A DNA stretch of 40,374 nt from JBFLVU01 sp964589625 (GCA_964589625.1 CAZPSH010000025.1:1-40374), one strand, 5' to 3'; numbered from the stretch's first letter, positions 23,160-31,279 are shown. A program made the numbers and translations. The notes: generated by a model not told the origin, from the letters alone.

Positions 23160-24759
23160 GACCCTTCCGGGCGCCGGCGGCACGGCCCCGCCGGCGGACT
23201 CCGCCTTCCTCCTTCGGGGAGGAGCCTCCTGGGAGCGTGCGCTCCAGGAGCTGAAGTCCGCCGGATACCTCCCCGGCCCGGCCGTGGAGACCCGCCTGGA
23301 CCTCCTTTTCCTGGACTCTGTGGAAGGGCGCCTGGCGCGCGATGGCTGGAGGCTGGTCCTTTGCACGGGCGGCGGACGCGTTGAAGTCCGGACCGTAGAC
23401 CCGTCGGGGTCCGAATCCGGTACCGGGAGCCCCTTCGATGGAGACCCGGGCGCGGCCGTCTTCGACGCGCGCGCCCTTTCCCATGAGCCCGAAATCCTCG
23501 GGCGGGCGGCCAGGAAGCCCCTGGTTCCCGTCCTCAGGCTGAGGATCCTGCGCCGGGAGGTGACCCTTCGGTCCTCCGCCGGGCCGGTGGCGGGACTCGT
23601 GGTGGACCGGTTCCCCGCGCCCGGGCCGGGGCGGAGGGGGACGCGGGCGCACCTGTCCCTCCGGCTCCCTCCGGGGGGGGGCGACGCGGCCACGGGGCGG
23701 CACCTCCGCGTTCTGCTTCGAGACCGGGTAGGGCTTCCCGAGGCTCCCGGGGATCTGCTGACGACGGCCCTCCGCCTGGCGGGCCGGCCCGAGCCCGGTG
23801 CCCTTCCCCCCCTGGCTTGTCCCGTGCGTTCCGAAGACCCGATGGGCTGCGCCGCCCGCAAGATCGTGGCCCTCCAGGCCCATCGCCTGGCCCTCCAGGT
23901 CCCCTGGGCCCTGCGCGACCTCCATCCCGAGTTCGTCCACGATGCCCGCGTGGCCAGCCGCCGTCTCCGGACGGCCCTACGGCTCCTGGCGCCGGCCTTG
24001 GGACCGCGGCGGGCCGAATCCCTGCGCCGGGAACTGGCCTGGGCCGGAGGCCTCCTGGGCGCGGTGCGGGACCTGGACGTCTTTCTGGAGGAACTTCGGG
24101 CCATGGAGCGACGCCTTCCGGAGGGGATGCGCCTGCCCCCCGCCCTCGTGGAGCGCCTGGCCCGGGATCGCTCCGAAGCCCTGGAGGCCATGGTCTCCGG
24201 CCTTTCAGGCCGGCGCTTCGCCGCCCTATTGGACCGGCTCGGGCGCCTGGCGGCCTCGCCCGTTCCGAGGGGGACGCGCCCGGCCCCCCCGCCGACGGCG
24301 GGGGAGGCGGCGCCCGTCCTTCTTCTCCGGGCCGAGAAGCGGGCGCGGAAGGCGGGAAGGGCCGTGGAGCCCGCCTCGCCCCCCGAGGCCCTCCACCGCC
24401 TGCGCATCCTCTTCAAGCGGTTGCGATATACGGGGGAGTTTTTCGAAGACGTCCTCGGAGAGGCCATGGGGCCGTACCTCCAAGCCGTGGTCGCCCTCCA
24501 GGATACGCTGGGGGCCCACCAGGACGCGGTCGTGGGGGCGCGCCGCCTGGTGGACGCCTCCGAGGCGCTGGCCGGGGAGGGGGCGGCCTCTGCCGACTTG
24601 TTGGCCGTGGGGGCGCTCCTCCAGCAGTTCGCCGCATTCGCCGGCGAGCACCGGGCCACGTTCCCTTCGAAATTCGCGGCCTTCGAGAAGGCCTCGCGGA
24701 AGCGGCGTGGCCGCACGAAGGGGGAAACGGGGGAAACCTTCCCACGGACGCCTGCGTAA
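23152..24759 (+). CDS. CHAD-domain protein with degenerate CYTH-like N-terminus
   Basis: 535 residues. The C-terminal half (about 245-515) is a CHAD domain: helical, with HDARVASRRLRTALRLL and a second half HRLRILFKRLRYTGEFF then ALQDTLGAHQDAVVGARRL. These conserved His and Arg residues bind polyphosphate in characterised CHAD proteins. The N-terminal 230 residues are in the position of a CYTH domain, but only fragments of the tunnel pattern can be seen (VETRLDLLFLDS, GWRLVLCTGGGRVEVRTVD) and the ExExK signature is absent. The protein is probably a polyphosphate-binding scaffold. It overlaps the phosphoesterase by 8 bp and is 9 bp from the first ABC gene. Confidence 0.87.
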   Translation: MAETLPGAGGTAPPADSAFLLRGGASWERALQELKSAGYLPGPAVETRLDLLFLDSVEGRLARDGWRLVLCTGGGRVEVRTVDPSGSESGTGSPFDGDPGAAVFDARALSHEPEILGRAARKPLVPVLRLRILRREVTLRSSAGPVAGLVVDRFPAPGPGRRGTRAHLSLRLPPGGGDAATGRHLRVLLRDRVGLPEAPGDLLTTALRLAGRPEPGALPPLACPVRSEDPMGCAARKIVALQAHRLALQVPWALRDLHPEFVHDARVASRRLRTALRLLAPALGPRRAESLRRELAWAGGLLGAVRDLDVFLEELRAMERRLPEGMRLPPALVERLARDRSEALEAMVSGLSGRRFAALLDRLGRLAASPVPRGTRPAPPPTAGEAAPVLLLRAEKRARKAGRAVEPASPPEALHRLRILFKRLRYTGEFFEDVLGEAMGPYLQAVVALQDTLGAHQDAVVGARRLVDASEALAGEGAASADLLAVGALLQQFAAFAGEHRATFPSKFAAFEKASRKRRGRTKGETGETFPRTPA

Positions 24760-24768
24760 GGGGAGGGC

Positions 24769-25707
24769 ATGGGCGCGATCCTGAGGGTGGAAGAGGCCAA
24801 GGCCAAGTACGGAAAATGGGAAGCCCTGCGGGGTGTCTCCTTCGAGGTGGAAGGCGGCGCCGTGGGCCTCCTCGGCCCCAACGGGGCCGGAAAGTCCACG
24901 CTGATCAAGGCGGTCCTCGGGCTCCTGCCCCTCTCCGGCGGCCACATCTCGCTGATGGGAGAAGACGCCCGCAAGCTCGGCCCAGCCCTCCGCGACCGGG
25001 TCGGATACGTTCCCGAACGGGAGGGAACCCGCCCGGGCATGAGCGGCGTCGCTTGGGTGGCCTTTCTCGGGGAGATCTCTGGGCTTCCCCGCAGCGCGGC
25101 CGTGGAGCGGGCCCACGAAGTGCTCCAGTACGTGGGCCTGGGGGAAAGCCGCTACCGGAACGTGGAAACCTACTCCACGGGCATGCAGCAGCGACTCAAG
25201 CTGGCGGCGTCCCTGGTCCACGACCCGGCCCTGGTGCTTCTCGACGAGCCGACGGCCGGCATGGATCCCGTGGGGCGCGAGGAGATGCTGGAACTCTGCG
25301 GGGACCTCGTGCGGCAGGGGAAGACGCTCCTCCTGTCCACCCACATCCTGAAGGACGTGGAGGCCGTCTGCTCCCGCGTGGTCATCCTCAACCGGGGCGA
25401 GATGCTCTCCTACGCCACGGTGGAGGACTGGACGCGGAGCGAGGCCCAGCACTTCCTGGTGCAGTGGGAGGGCGGAGGGGAGGCCTTCGAGGCGGCCTGC
25501 CGGAAGGCTGGAGTGGCCGTCTCCGACGGCCATCGAGGCCTGTACCGCGTGGTCCTGCCCCCGGGAGAGAGCCTGAAGGTCATCTTCGGCCTGGCCCTGG
25601 AGGCGGGCGGCACGGTCACGCGTCTCGTCCGGGAGTCCACCTCCCTCGAAACGCTCTTCCTCAACGCCCTCGAACAGAACGGAGGGGGAGCAGATGCCCG
25701 TATTTGA
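24769..25707 (+). CDS. ABC transporter ATP-binding protein
   Basis: 312 residues. Walker A GPNGAGKST (36-44), signature YSTGMQQ (136-142) in place of LSGGQ, Walker B LVLLDEPTAGMDP, and switch His in LLLSTHIL. The YSTGM form is common in ABC-2 type exporters. The C-terminal 90 residues form an extra domain seen in this class. It overlaps the permease gene by 14 bp and would energise it. Substrate unknown. Confidence 0.92.
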   Translation: MGAILRVEEAKAKYGKWEALRGVSFEVEGGAVGLLGPNGAGKSTLIKAVLGLLPLSGGHISLMGEDARKLGPALRDRVGYVPEREGTRPGMSGVAWVAFLGEISGLPRSAAVERAHEVLQYVGLGESRYRNVETYSTGMQQRLKLAASLVHDPALVLLDEPTAGMDPVGREEMLELCGDLVRQGKTLLLSTHILKDVEAVCSRVVILNRGEMLSYATVEDWTRSEAQHFLVQWEGGGEAFEAACRKAGVAVSDGHRGLYRVVLPPGESLKVIFGLALEAGGTVTRLVRESTSLETLFLNALEQNGGGADARI

Positions 25708-26578
25708 ACAGGGCTACGCGCCCTACGACGGCCCCCGCCGGCCCCTCTCCAAGCGATGGTGGCCCCTGTTCCGGGAGGAGGTCCAGCCCTATCTCCGCAA
25801 GCGGCGCTTCCTCTTCCTCCTGATCCTCGCCCTCCTGCCCTGGGCCTGGGGGATCCTGCTGACCTTCTTCCACACCCAGCTTGGGGACTCGGAGAACGTG
25901 AAGGCCTTCATCGCGGAACTGCCCAAGGTGGACGAGTCCCTCGTGGCGGTCCTCCTCGGCAACTTCTACAACCTCTTTCTCCTCACCATCGTCTCCATCT
26001 GGGTGGGCTCGGGCTTGGTGGCGAGGGACCGGCGCGACGGGACCCTGGCCGTCTTCCTCGGCCGGGCCCTCGGCCCCCTCCAGTACCTCTGGGCCAAGGG
26101 CGCCGCCCTGGGCTTTTTCCTCCTGATCTTCTCGCTCCTGCCCGTCCTGGTCCTGGTCATTTTCCAGGTGGGCCTCACGGGCGAGCCCGCGTGGCTGTGG
26201 GAGCACGCGCGCGTCCTGTGGGGATCGGCCCTCTTCACCCTTTTGGGCCCCTTCACCCTCGTCCTCTTCCTCCTGGCCCTCTCCTCCATGGGCCGCAGCC
26301 CGAGGCTCGTGGGGCTGACCTTCTTCGGCATCGTCTTCTTGGGCCCGGCGGCCTGCGGGATCCTCTACGCCATCACGAGGAGCCCCCTGGTCTGGTTCCC
26401 CTCCGTCTTCACCCAGCTCAAGGCCCTCGCCGAGCTGTGCCTAGGGGCGGAAGTCCATCCCGGCGAGCCCGGATTGGTCCTTCCCCCCGCCGTCACGCTC
26501 CTCTTCTTCGCCCTCCTGGCCGCCTCGAGCCTCCTCGTCCTCGCGGCCCGCTTCCGGGGCCGGGCGGTGCTCAAATGA
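25694..26578 (+). CDS. ABC-2 type transporter permease
   Basis: 294 residues with about six hydrophobic segments (RFLFLLILALLPWAWGILL near 40; LFLLTIVSIWVGSGLVA; LWAKGAALGFFLLIFSLLPVLVL; LFTLLGPFTLVLFLLAL; LTFFGIVFLGPAACGIL; and the C-terminal LLFFALLAASSLLVLAA). LVARDRRDGTLAVFLGRAL is the cytoplasmic loop typical of ABC-2 permeases. It pairs with the ATPase upstream; its stop overlaps the next ATPase start by ATGA. Confidence 0.85.
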   Translation: MPVFEQGYAPYDGPRRPLSKRWWPLFREEVQPYLRKRRFLFLLILALLPWAWGILLTFFHTQLGDSENVKAFIAELPKVDESLVAVLLGNFYNLFLLTIVSIWVGSGLVARDRRDGTLAVFLGRALGPLQYLWAKGAALGFFLLIFSLLPVLVLVIFQVGLTGEPAWLWEHARVLWGSALFTLLGPFTLVLFLLALSSMGRSPRLVGLTFFGIVFLGPAACGILYAITRSPLVWFPSVFTQLKALAELCLGAEVHPGEPGLVLPPAVTLLFFALLAASSLLVLAARFRGRAVLK

Positions 26579-27489
26579 TCCGGGTGCAGAACGCCTCGCG
26601 CTGGTACGGCCTCGTGGTGGGGATCAACCGGGTTTCCCTGGACCTGGAGCCCGGCGTCACGGGGCTCTTGGGCGTGAACGGCGCCGGGAAGAGCACCCTC
26701 CTCAACCTCATGGCGGGCCTGCTCAAGCCCACGGCGGGCTCGGTCACCCTCGACGGCGAGCCCATCTTCGCCCACCCGCGCGCCCTCGCGCGCATCGGGT
26801 ACTGCCCGGGGGCGGACCGCTTCTGGGAGGACATGACGGGCCTGGAATTCGTCACCTTCTTGGGGCGCCTGTCGGGCCTCACCGCGGCCGCGGCGAAGGA
26901 ACGCGCCGGGAGGGCCCTCCAGGAAGTGGCCCTCGGGGACGAGGGCGGGAAGAAGATCCGGGCCATGAGCAAGGGCATGCGCCAAAAGGTGAAGATGGCC
27001 CAGGCGCTGGTCCACGATCCGCAGATCCTCCTCCTCGACGAGCCCCTCAACGGCATGGACCCGCCGAGCCGGGCCCACGCCATCGCCGCCATCAAGCGGT
27101 GGGGCGAGGAGGGGCGCTGCGTCCTGGTCTCCTCCCACCTCCTCCACGAGGTGGAGGCCATGACGAGCCGCATCCTCCTGCTCCACTACGGGCGCGTCCT
27201 CGCCTCGGGCGAGGTGCCCCAGGTGCGGGAGGCCATCGCGAGCCGCCCCCTGAAGGTCTTCCTCCGGTGCGCCGACGCCCGCACCCTCGCCTCGGTGCTC
27301 ATCGCCTGGCCCACGGTGGCTTCGGTCACCTTCGCGGGCGACGGGCGAAACCTCACGGTGGAGGTCTCCGACGCCTCGGACTTCCGGGCGCGCCTGGGCG
27401 CCCTCCTGGCCGAACGGGAGGTGGGCTTGGAGATCCTCAACCCCCTCGACGACAACCTGGCGGCCGTCTTCTCCTACCTGGTGGCCTGA
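26575..27489 (+). CDS. ABC transporter ATP-binding protein (second)
   Basis: 304 residues. Walker A GVNGAGKST (33-41), signature region MSKGMRQKVKMAQAL, Walker B ILLLDEPLNGMDP and switch His in VSSHLLHEVEAM. MSKGM replaces LSGGQ. It is similar in plan to the ATPase at 24.8 kb but clearly divergent, so the two ATPases may form a heterodimer or serve separate permeases. It overlaps the upstream permease and lies 1 bp from the next one. Confidence 0.92.
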   Translation: MIRVQNASRWYGLVVGINRVSLDLEPGVTGLLGVNGAGKSTLLNLMAGLLKPTAGSVTLDGEPIFAHPRALARIGYCPGADRFWEDMTGLEFVTFLGRLSGLTAAAAKERAGRALQEVALGDEGGKKIRAMSKGMRQKVKMAQALVHDPQILLLDEPLNGMDPPSRAHAIAAIKRWGEEGRCVLVSSHLLHEVEAMTSRILLLHYGRVLASGEVPQVREAIASRPLKVFLRCADARTLASVLIAWPTVASVTFAGDGRNLTVEVSDASDFRARLGALLAEREVGLEILNPLDDNLAAVFSYLVA

Positions 27490-27490
27490 C

Positions 27491-28288
27491 ATGGACTCGC
27501 CGACGCGCGCCCTCTTCGGATTCACCGCCCTGCGGATGGCCCTCTCCGTGAAGGGCCTCCTCTTCGGCCTCATGGCCGCCTTTCCCTGGGGCGTGACCCT
27601 CCTCCTGCGCCTCCTCGTGGCCAAGGGGATCCCCGTGCCCCTGGGGGGCATCACCCTCTACGGGATGGTGGTCTTCCTCTACGTCTGCGGCTTCCTGCTG
27701 CCCCTCTCCACCCTCTTCTTCGGTGTGGGGCTCATCGCCGACGAGCGGGAGGGCGGGACCCTGCCCTACCTCTTCGGCCGGCCCGTGCCCAGGGCCCGCC
27801 TCTTCCTCGTGCGCTACGCGGCCATGTCCGCCGTCATCGTGGCGGGCTGTTGGGCCTCGGTTCTGGGGACCTACGTGCTGGGGGTCTCGGAGGCTGGGGC
27901 CGGAGCCCTGGGCCGGGAGGCCGGGACCCTCCTCCTGGACCTGGGCGTGGTGGGACTGGGAGCCCTCGTCTACGGGGCCCTGTTCGCCTTCCTGGGCCTT
28001 TCTCTCAAGCGTCCCCTCTTCGCGGGACTGCTCATCGGCTTCGGCTGGGAAAACGCCGTGGCGTACATCCCCGGCTTCCTCAAGCGGCTGACGGTGCTCT
28101 TCCACCTCCACACCCTCCTGCCGCACGGGGGCGGGCCCACGGGGATCATCCAGCAGATGCTCTCCTCCAGCGAAAGCAAGACCGCCGCCCTGCTCTTCCT
28201 GGTTTTCTACGGGGTGCTCTTCGTCGGCCTCGCGTGCCTCGTCATCCGCCGGCTCGAGGCCGCCTCCGCCCAGGAGGCCGACGCCTGA
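27491..28288 (+). CDS. ABC-2 type transporter permease (second)
   Basis: 265 residues, six predicted membrane segments, with the family loop LIADEREGGTLPYLFGRPVPRARLF after the second. The last helix ends VLFVGLACLVIRRLEAAS. It begins 1 bp after the second ATPase and is the last gene of the nine-gene run, closed by a 9-bp hairpin 8 bp downstream. The two permeases differ strongly, so the transporter may be a heteromer of two ATPases and two permeases. Confidence 0.87.
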   Translation: MDSPTRALFGFTALRMALSVKGLLFGLMAAFPWGVTLLLRLLVAKGIPVPLGGITLYGMVVFLYVCGFLLPLSTLFFGVGLIADEREGGTLPYLFGRPVPRARLFLVRYAAMSAVIVAGCWASVLGTYVLGVSEAGAGALGREAGTLLLDLGVVGLGALVYGALFAFLGLSLKRPLFAGLLIGFGWENAVAYIPGFLKRLTVLFHLHTLLPHGGGPTGIIQQMLSSSESKTAALLFLVFYGVLFVGLACLVIRRLEAASAQEADA

Positions 28289-28295
28289 ACGAAGA

Positions 28296-28317
28296 AGGGC
28301 GGGCCTTCGCCCGCCCT
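28296..28317. terminator. Hairpin between convergent ABC operon and superoxide dismutase gene
   Basis: AGGGCGGGC and GCCCGCCCT (9 bp) around CTTC. The plus side lacks a T-run; the minus side continues TCTTCGTTC. It probably serves both convergent transcripts. Confidence 0.65.
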
Positions 28318-28343
28318 CTCGCGTTGCAGATGCGTGGCTCGCA

Positions 28344-29105
28344 TTAGAACCGCGCGGGGATCTTGCTGGCGGAGGCCTCGGCGAAGCGCTTCTCCACCGC
28401 CTCCCAGTTTACGTTCTCGAAGAAGGCCTTCATGTAATCGGGGCGGCCCGTGGCGGGGTAGTCCACCATGTAGGCGTGCTCGAAGACGTCCAGGACGAGG
28501 ATGGGCACGAAGCCCGCCACGTTCCCGTCCTCGTGGAGCTGGATGAAGTGGTTCGTGAGCCAGCCCGTGGCGGGGTCGAGGTAGAGGGCGGCCCAGCCGA
28601 TGCCGCGCGTGGCGCCGCACTTCACGCAGTCGTCCTTCCAGGCCTCGAAGGAGCCGAACTGCTCCGAGAGGGCCTTCCGCAGGGGCGAGGCGTCGCCGGG
28701 TTCGGCCACGCCGGCCTTCAGGTTCCCGAAGTAGTATTCGTGCAGGACCATGCCGTTGTACTCGAAGCCGAAGCGGCGGCGCCGGTCGGCGTAGAGGGGG
28801 GTGGCGCCCTTGCCCTCCTTTCGCAGGGCCTCGAGTTCGGCCCGGAGGGCGTTGGACTGGGCCACGTACCCCTCGTAGAGCTTCCAGTGCTGGGCGATCT
28901 GGTTCTCCGAGAGCCCCTTGAGGTTCGAGGGCTTGAGGTGGGCTTTCACTTCGTAGGCCATGGCGGGTCCTCCTCCCGTGCGTGTGGGTGGGGCCCCGGG
29001 GGCCCCGGTTTCGGCGATGGCGTCCGCCCAGGTGCCCGCCGCCTGAAGGGCGGCGGCGCCCGCGGCGGCCGCTGACGTCACTCGAACGAACGTCCTCCGG
29101 TCCAT
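28344..29105 (-). CDS. Fe/Mn-type superoxide dismutase with optional Tat leader
   Basis: 253 residues from ATG 29105, or 205 from ATG 28961. The long form starts MDRRTFVRVTSAAAAGAAA, a twin-arginine signal followed by an Ala-rich stretch. The short form starts MAYEVKAHL and has GGAGGAGGA six bases upstream; the long start also has GGAGGAG but only three bases away. The enzyme domain shows the metal ligands: His in AQHWKLYEGYV, His in NGMVLHEYYFGN, and Asp/His in LVLDVFEHAYMVDY, where the usual DxWEH has Phe in place of Trp. It dismutates superoxide to H2O2 and O2. Two starts could yield an exported and a cytoplasmic form. Metal preference cannot be told from sequence. The aroDE gene ends 63 bp upstream. 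Confidence 0.9.
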   Translation of the reverse strand: MDRRTFVRVTSAAAAGAAALQAAGTWADAIAETGAPGAPPTRTGGGPAMAYEVKAHLKPSNLKGLSENQIAQHWKLYEGYVAQSNALRAELEALRKEGKGATPLYADRRRRFGFEYNGMVLHEYYFGNLKAGVAEPGDASPLRKALSEQFGSFEAWKDDCVKCGATRGIGWAALYLDPATGWLTNHFIQLHEDGNVAGFVPILVLDVFEHAYMVDYPATGRPDYMKAFFENVNWEAVEKRFAEASASKIPARF

Positions 29106-29168
29106 GCTCTCCTCCGACGCGGCCGGCGAAACCGGCCTCCAGGAACTTAACGGATGGACGTATGGACT

Positions 29169-30596
29169 TTATTCTCGCCGGGGGAGGGACGGCGCGTCAA
29201 GGACCCGAGGGCGCCGCCCCGTGAAGAGCCGAAACTGCAGGCGCGCCTGGGCCTCCAGCATGGCCTCCCCGGGCACGGCCCCCAGGCCCCGGGCGCGGGC
29301 CTCCCGCAGGAGGGGCGTTCCCCCCTCCCGCACCACGAGATCGAAGACGGTCCGGCCCGTCAAGGGGTAGGGGAAAGGGGTCTCGTCCCCCTCCTGGCCC
29401 GAGGGGGTGGCGTTCACGAGGAGGTCCCACGGGGTCCGGCGGCGGTCCTTCCAAGGGACCGGATCGAGCCCCAGCCTGGAGGCCAGGGACCGGGCCCGCG
29501 CGGGGTCCCGCGAGGCGACGGCCACGGGGCCTCTCCCGCGGAGGGCCAGGGCCACGGCCGCTGCGGCCCCGCCCGCCCCGAGGAGGAGGACGCGCCCGAG
29601 GGGTCCGGCGCCCGCCAGGGCCCTGCGGACGCCGAAGACGTCGGTGTTGGCGGCGGACCAGGAGGGCCCCTCCACGTGCCGGAGCATGTTGGCGGCCCCC
29701 GCCGCCCGGGCGAGACGGGAGGCTCCCGCGGCGCGGGCCAGGGCCGCCGCCTTGTGGGGGTGGGTCACGGCGAGCCCCTCGATGAAAAGGCCGGGAGCGG
29801 CCTCCAGGAGGGCTTCCAAGGAGGAGGCCGGGATCGGAAGGAAGCGGTGGGGAAGGCCCTCGGCCTTCAGCCAGCGGTTGTGCAGGGCGGGCGATCCGGT
29901 GCGGGCCAGGGGCCACCCCGCCACCCCGAGCAGGGGAGTGCGGGGGCCGATTTCCCGGCACCGGTACAGCCCCACGGCGTCGGCGAGGGGGAGCTGGCCC
30001 GGCGCCGCCGGAGGGCACCCGGGCGCCGCGGCGTACAGGGCGCAGGAGCCCCAGGCCAGGGAGAGGATCCGGCTCATCTGGCCGGGGAGCCCCATGGCGA
30101 AGGCGCAGAGGTCACCGGCCGCCCCCCGCTCGGCGAGAAGCCTTCGGACGGCGAGGTTGTCGGCGAAGTCGAGGGCTGCGCTCACCACCTTGCGCACCGC
30201 CGCGGTGCGCGAGAAAAGGGCGTCGCTGGCGCCGCCGAGGTCCGCCGGGCCCTCCCCGGAGGCGTGCCAGGAAAGGACCAGGCGCGCGGGGTCGAGGCCG
30301 AAATGATCCGCCGGCAGGTCCGTTGTGAAGGGCACGTCCACCCAGGCCCCCCGGGCCTGGAAGTCCCTCAGGAGATCCGCCTCGCCGGGGCGCACCCGGT
30401 CCCTCGCCCCCGAAACGAGGAGGGGCGTCTCCCCGGCCAGGGTCAGGAGCGCGCGAGGGTCCTCTCCCGGGGCCAGGAGGTCGAGGCGGACTTCGGCCCG
30501 GTCGGCGCCCGAGGCCAGGGCGGCCCGCGCCGCTTCCGCCTGCCCGCGCACGGTGGGCAGGGCCGCCGTCGCCACGATGGGTCCCAGTCTCTCCAC
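29169..30596 (-). CDS. Fused 3-dehydroquinate dehydratase (type I) / shikimate dehydrogenase
   Basis: 475 residues from GTG 30596, the first start compatible with the AroD N-terminus PIVATAALPTVRGQ. AroD half (1-215): EVRLDLL, WHASGEG, Schiff-base Lys in AAVRKVVSAALDF, and MGLPGQMSRILS then APGQ. AroE half (220-475): GVAGWPLARTGSPALHN, catalytic Lys in AVTHPHK, Asn in GAANML, Asp in ANTDVFG, GAGGAAAA nucleotide loop and the C-terminal Gln region MLEAQARLQF. It performs the third and fourth shikimate steps in one polypeptide, as in plants and some bacteria. The AroE substrate loop has RT where HS is usual. A longer upstream frame overlaps the isomerase gene and is rejected. A TATACT lies 7 bp before the GTG, so the mRNA may be leaderless. 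Confidence 0.9.
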   Translation of the reverse strand: MERLGPIVATAALPTVRGQAEAARAALASGADRAEVRLDLLAPGEDPRALLTLAGETPLLVSGARDRVRPGEADLLRDFQARGAWVDVPFTTDLPADHFGLDPARLVLSWHASGEGPADLGGASDALFSRTAAVRKVVSAALDFADNLAVRRLLAERGAAGDLCAFAMGLPGQMSRILSLAWGSCALYAAAPGCPPAAPGQLPLADAVGLYRCREIGPRTPLLGVAGWPLARTGSPALHNRWLKAEGLPHRFLPIPASSLEALLEAAPGLFIEGLAVTHPHKAAALARAAGASRLARAAGAANMLRHVEGPSWSAANTDVFGVRRALAGAGPLGRVLLLGAGGAAAAVALALRGRGPVAVASRDPARARSLASRLGLDPVPWKDRRRTPWDLLVNATPSGQEGDETPFPYPLTGRTVFDLVVREGGTPLLREARARGLGAVPGEAMLEAQARLQFRLFTGRRPRVLDAPSLPRRE

Positions 30597-30603
30597 GGGG
30601 ACC

Positions 30604-30611
30604 AGTATAAT
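30604..30611. promoter_or_regulatory. Overlapping divergent -10 elements (AGTATAAT)
   Basis: The plus strand reads TATAAT (30606-30611), 18 bp before the isomerase ATG; the minus strand reads TATACT (30609-30604), 7 bp before the aroDE GTG. No good -35 is visible on either side. The two polymerases could not bind together, so transcription of the two genes would be mutually exclusive. Confidence 0.5.
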
Positions 30612-30629
30612 GGGGCCGCGGAGGTTTTC

Positions 30630-31208
30630 ATGTCCGATCTTCTGGAAGGGGTCTACGAGGCGGAGCGCCGCGCCGTGGCGGAAAACGGCCGCGCCCTGGA
30701 GGCGGCCTTGGGTTCCCTGCGCGGTCCGCTCCTGAGGGCCGCGGGAATCATCCGGGAGGCCTTGGCGGGCGGGGGCAAGGTCCTCGCCTTCGGAAACGGG
30801 GGGAGCGCCGCCGACGCCCAGCACTTCGCCGCCGAGCTGTGCGGCCGCTACCTCAAGGAGCGCCCGGGCCTAGCGGCCCTGGCCCTCACCACCGACACGT
30901 CGGCCCTCACGGCCATTGGGAACGACTTCGGCTTCGACCGGGTCTTCGCCCGCCAGGTGGAGGCCCTCGCCCGTCCCGGGGACGCGGTCCTGGGGATCTC
31001 CACCTCCGGGAACTCGCCCAACGTGGTCCTGGGGCTCCGCGAGGCGCGGGCCCGCGGAGCCCGGACCCTGGCCCTCATCGGGCGCGACGGGGGAGCCGCG
31101 ACCGCCGAGGCGGAGGTGGCCCTCGTCTACGGCGTGCGGGATACGCCCCGCATCCAGGAGGGCCACGCCGTCCTCATCCACCTCCTCTGCGCCCTCGTCG
31201 AGGCGTAG
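30630..31208 (+). CDS. gmhA: SIS-domain phosphoheptose isomerase (GmhA type)
   Basis: 192 residues; ATG at 30630 with GAGG upstream. SIS fold with GNGGSAADAQHFAAELCGRY, ISTSGNSPNV, LALIGRDGG and the GmhA-typical DTPRIQEGHAVLIH. It would convert sedoheptulose 7-phosphate to D-glycero-heptose 7-phosphate for LPS heptose. The sibling DiaA shares the fold, but the TPRIQE(G)H ending and length favour GmhA. It is a single-gene unit between divergent aroDE and convergent secDF. Confidence 0.87.
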   Translation: MSDLLEGVYEAERRAVAENGRALEAALGSLRGPLLRAAGIIREALAGGGKVLAFGNGGSAADAQHFAAELCGRYLKERPGLAALALTTDTSALTAIGNDFGFDRVFARQVEALARPGDAVLGISTSGNSPNVVLGLREARARGARTLALIGRDGGAATAEAEVALVYGVRDTPRIQEGHAVLIHLLCALVEA

Positions 31209-31251
31209 CGGGGGTCCGCAGGCGCGGGCCCCCGGCGGGCTTCGCGGCGCG

Positions 31252-31279
31252 AAAAAAAGACCCGGGCAGCGCGCCCGGG
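31252..31279 (-). terminator. Strong terminator of yajC-secDF
   Basis: On the minus strand CCCGGGC/GCCCGGG (7 bp, AGCGC-type loop) is followed two bases later by TTTTTTT, 28 bp after the secDF stop. Confidence 0.88.

Noticed and set aside
30597..30824. 76-residue extension of AroDE into the isomerase gene
   Set aside because: It overlaps the conserved start of gmhA on the other strand and adds no AroD-like sequence.
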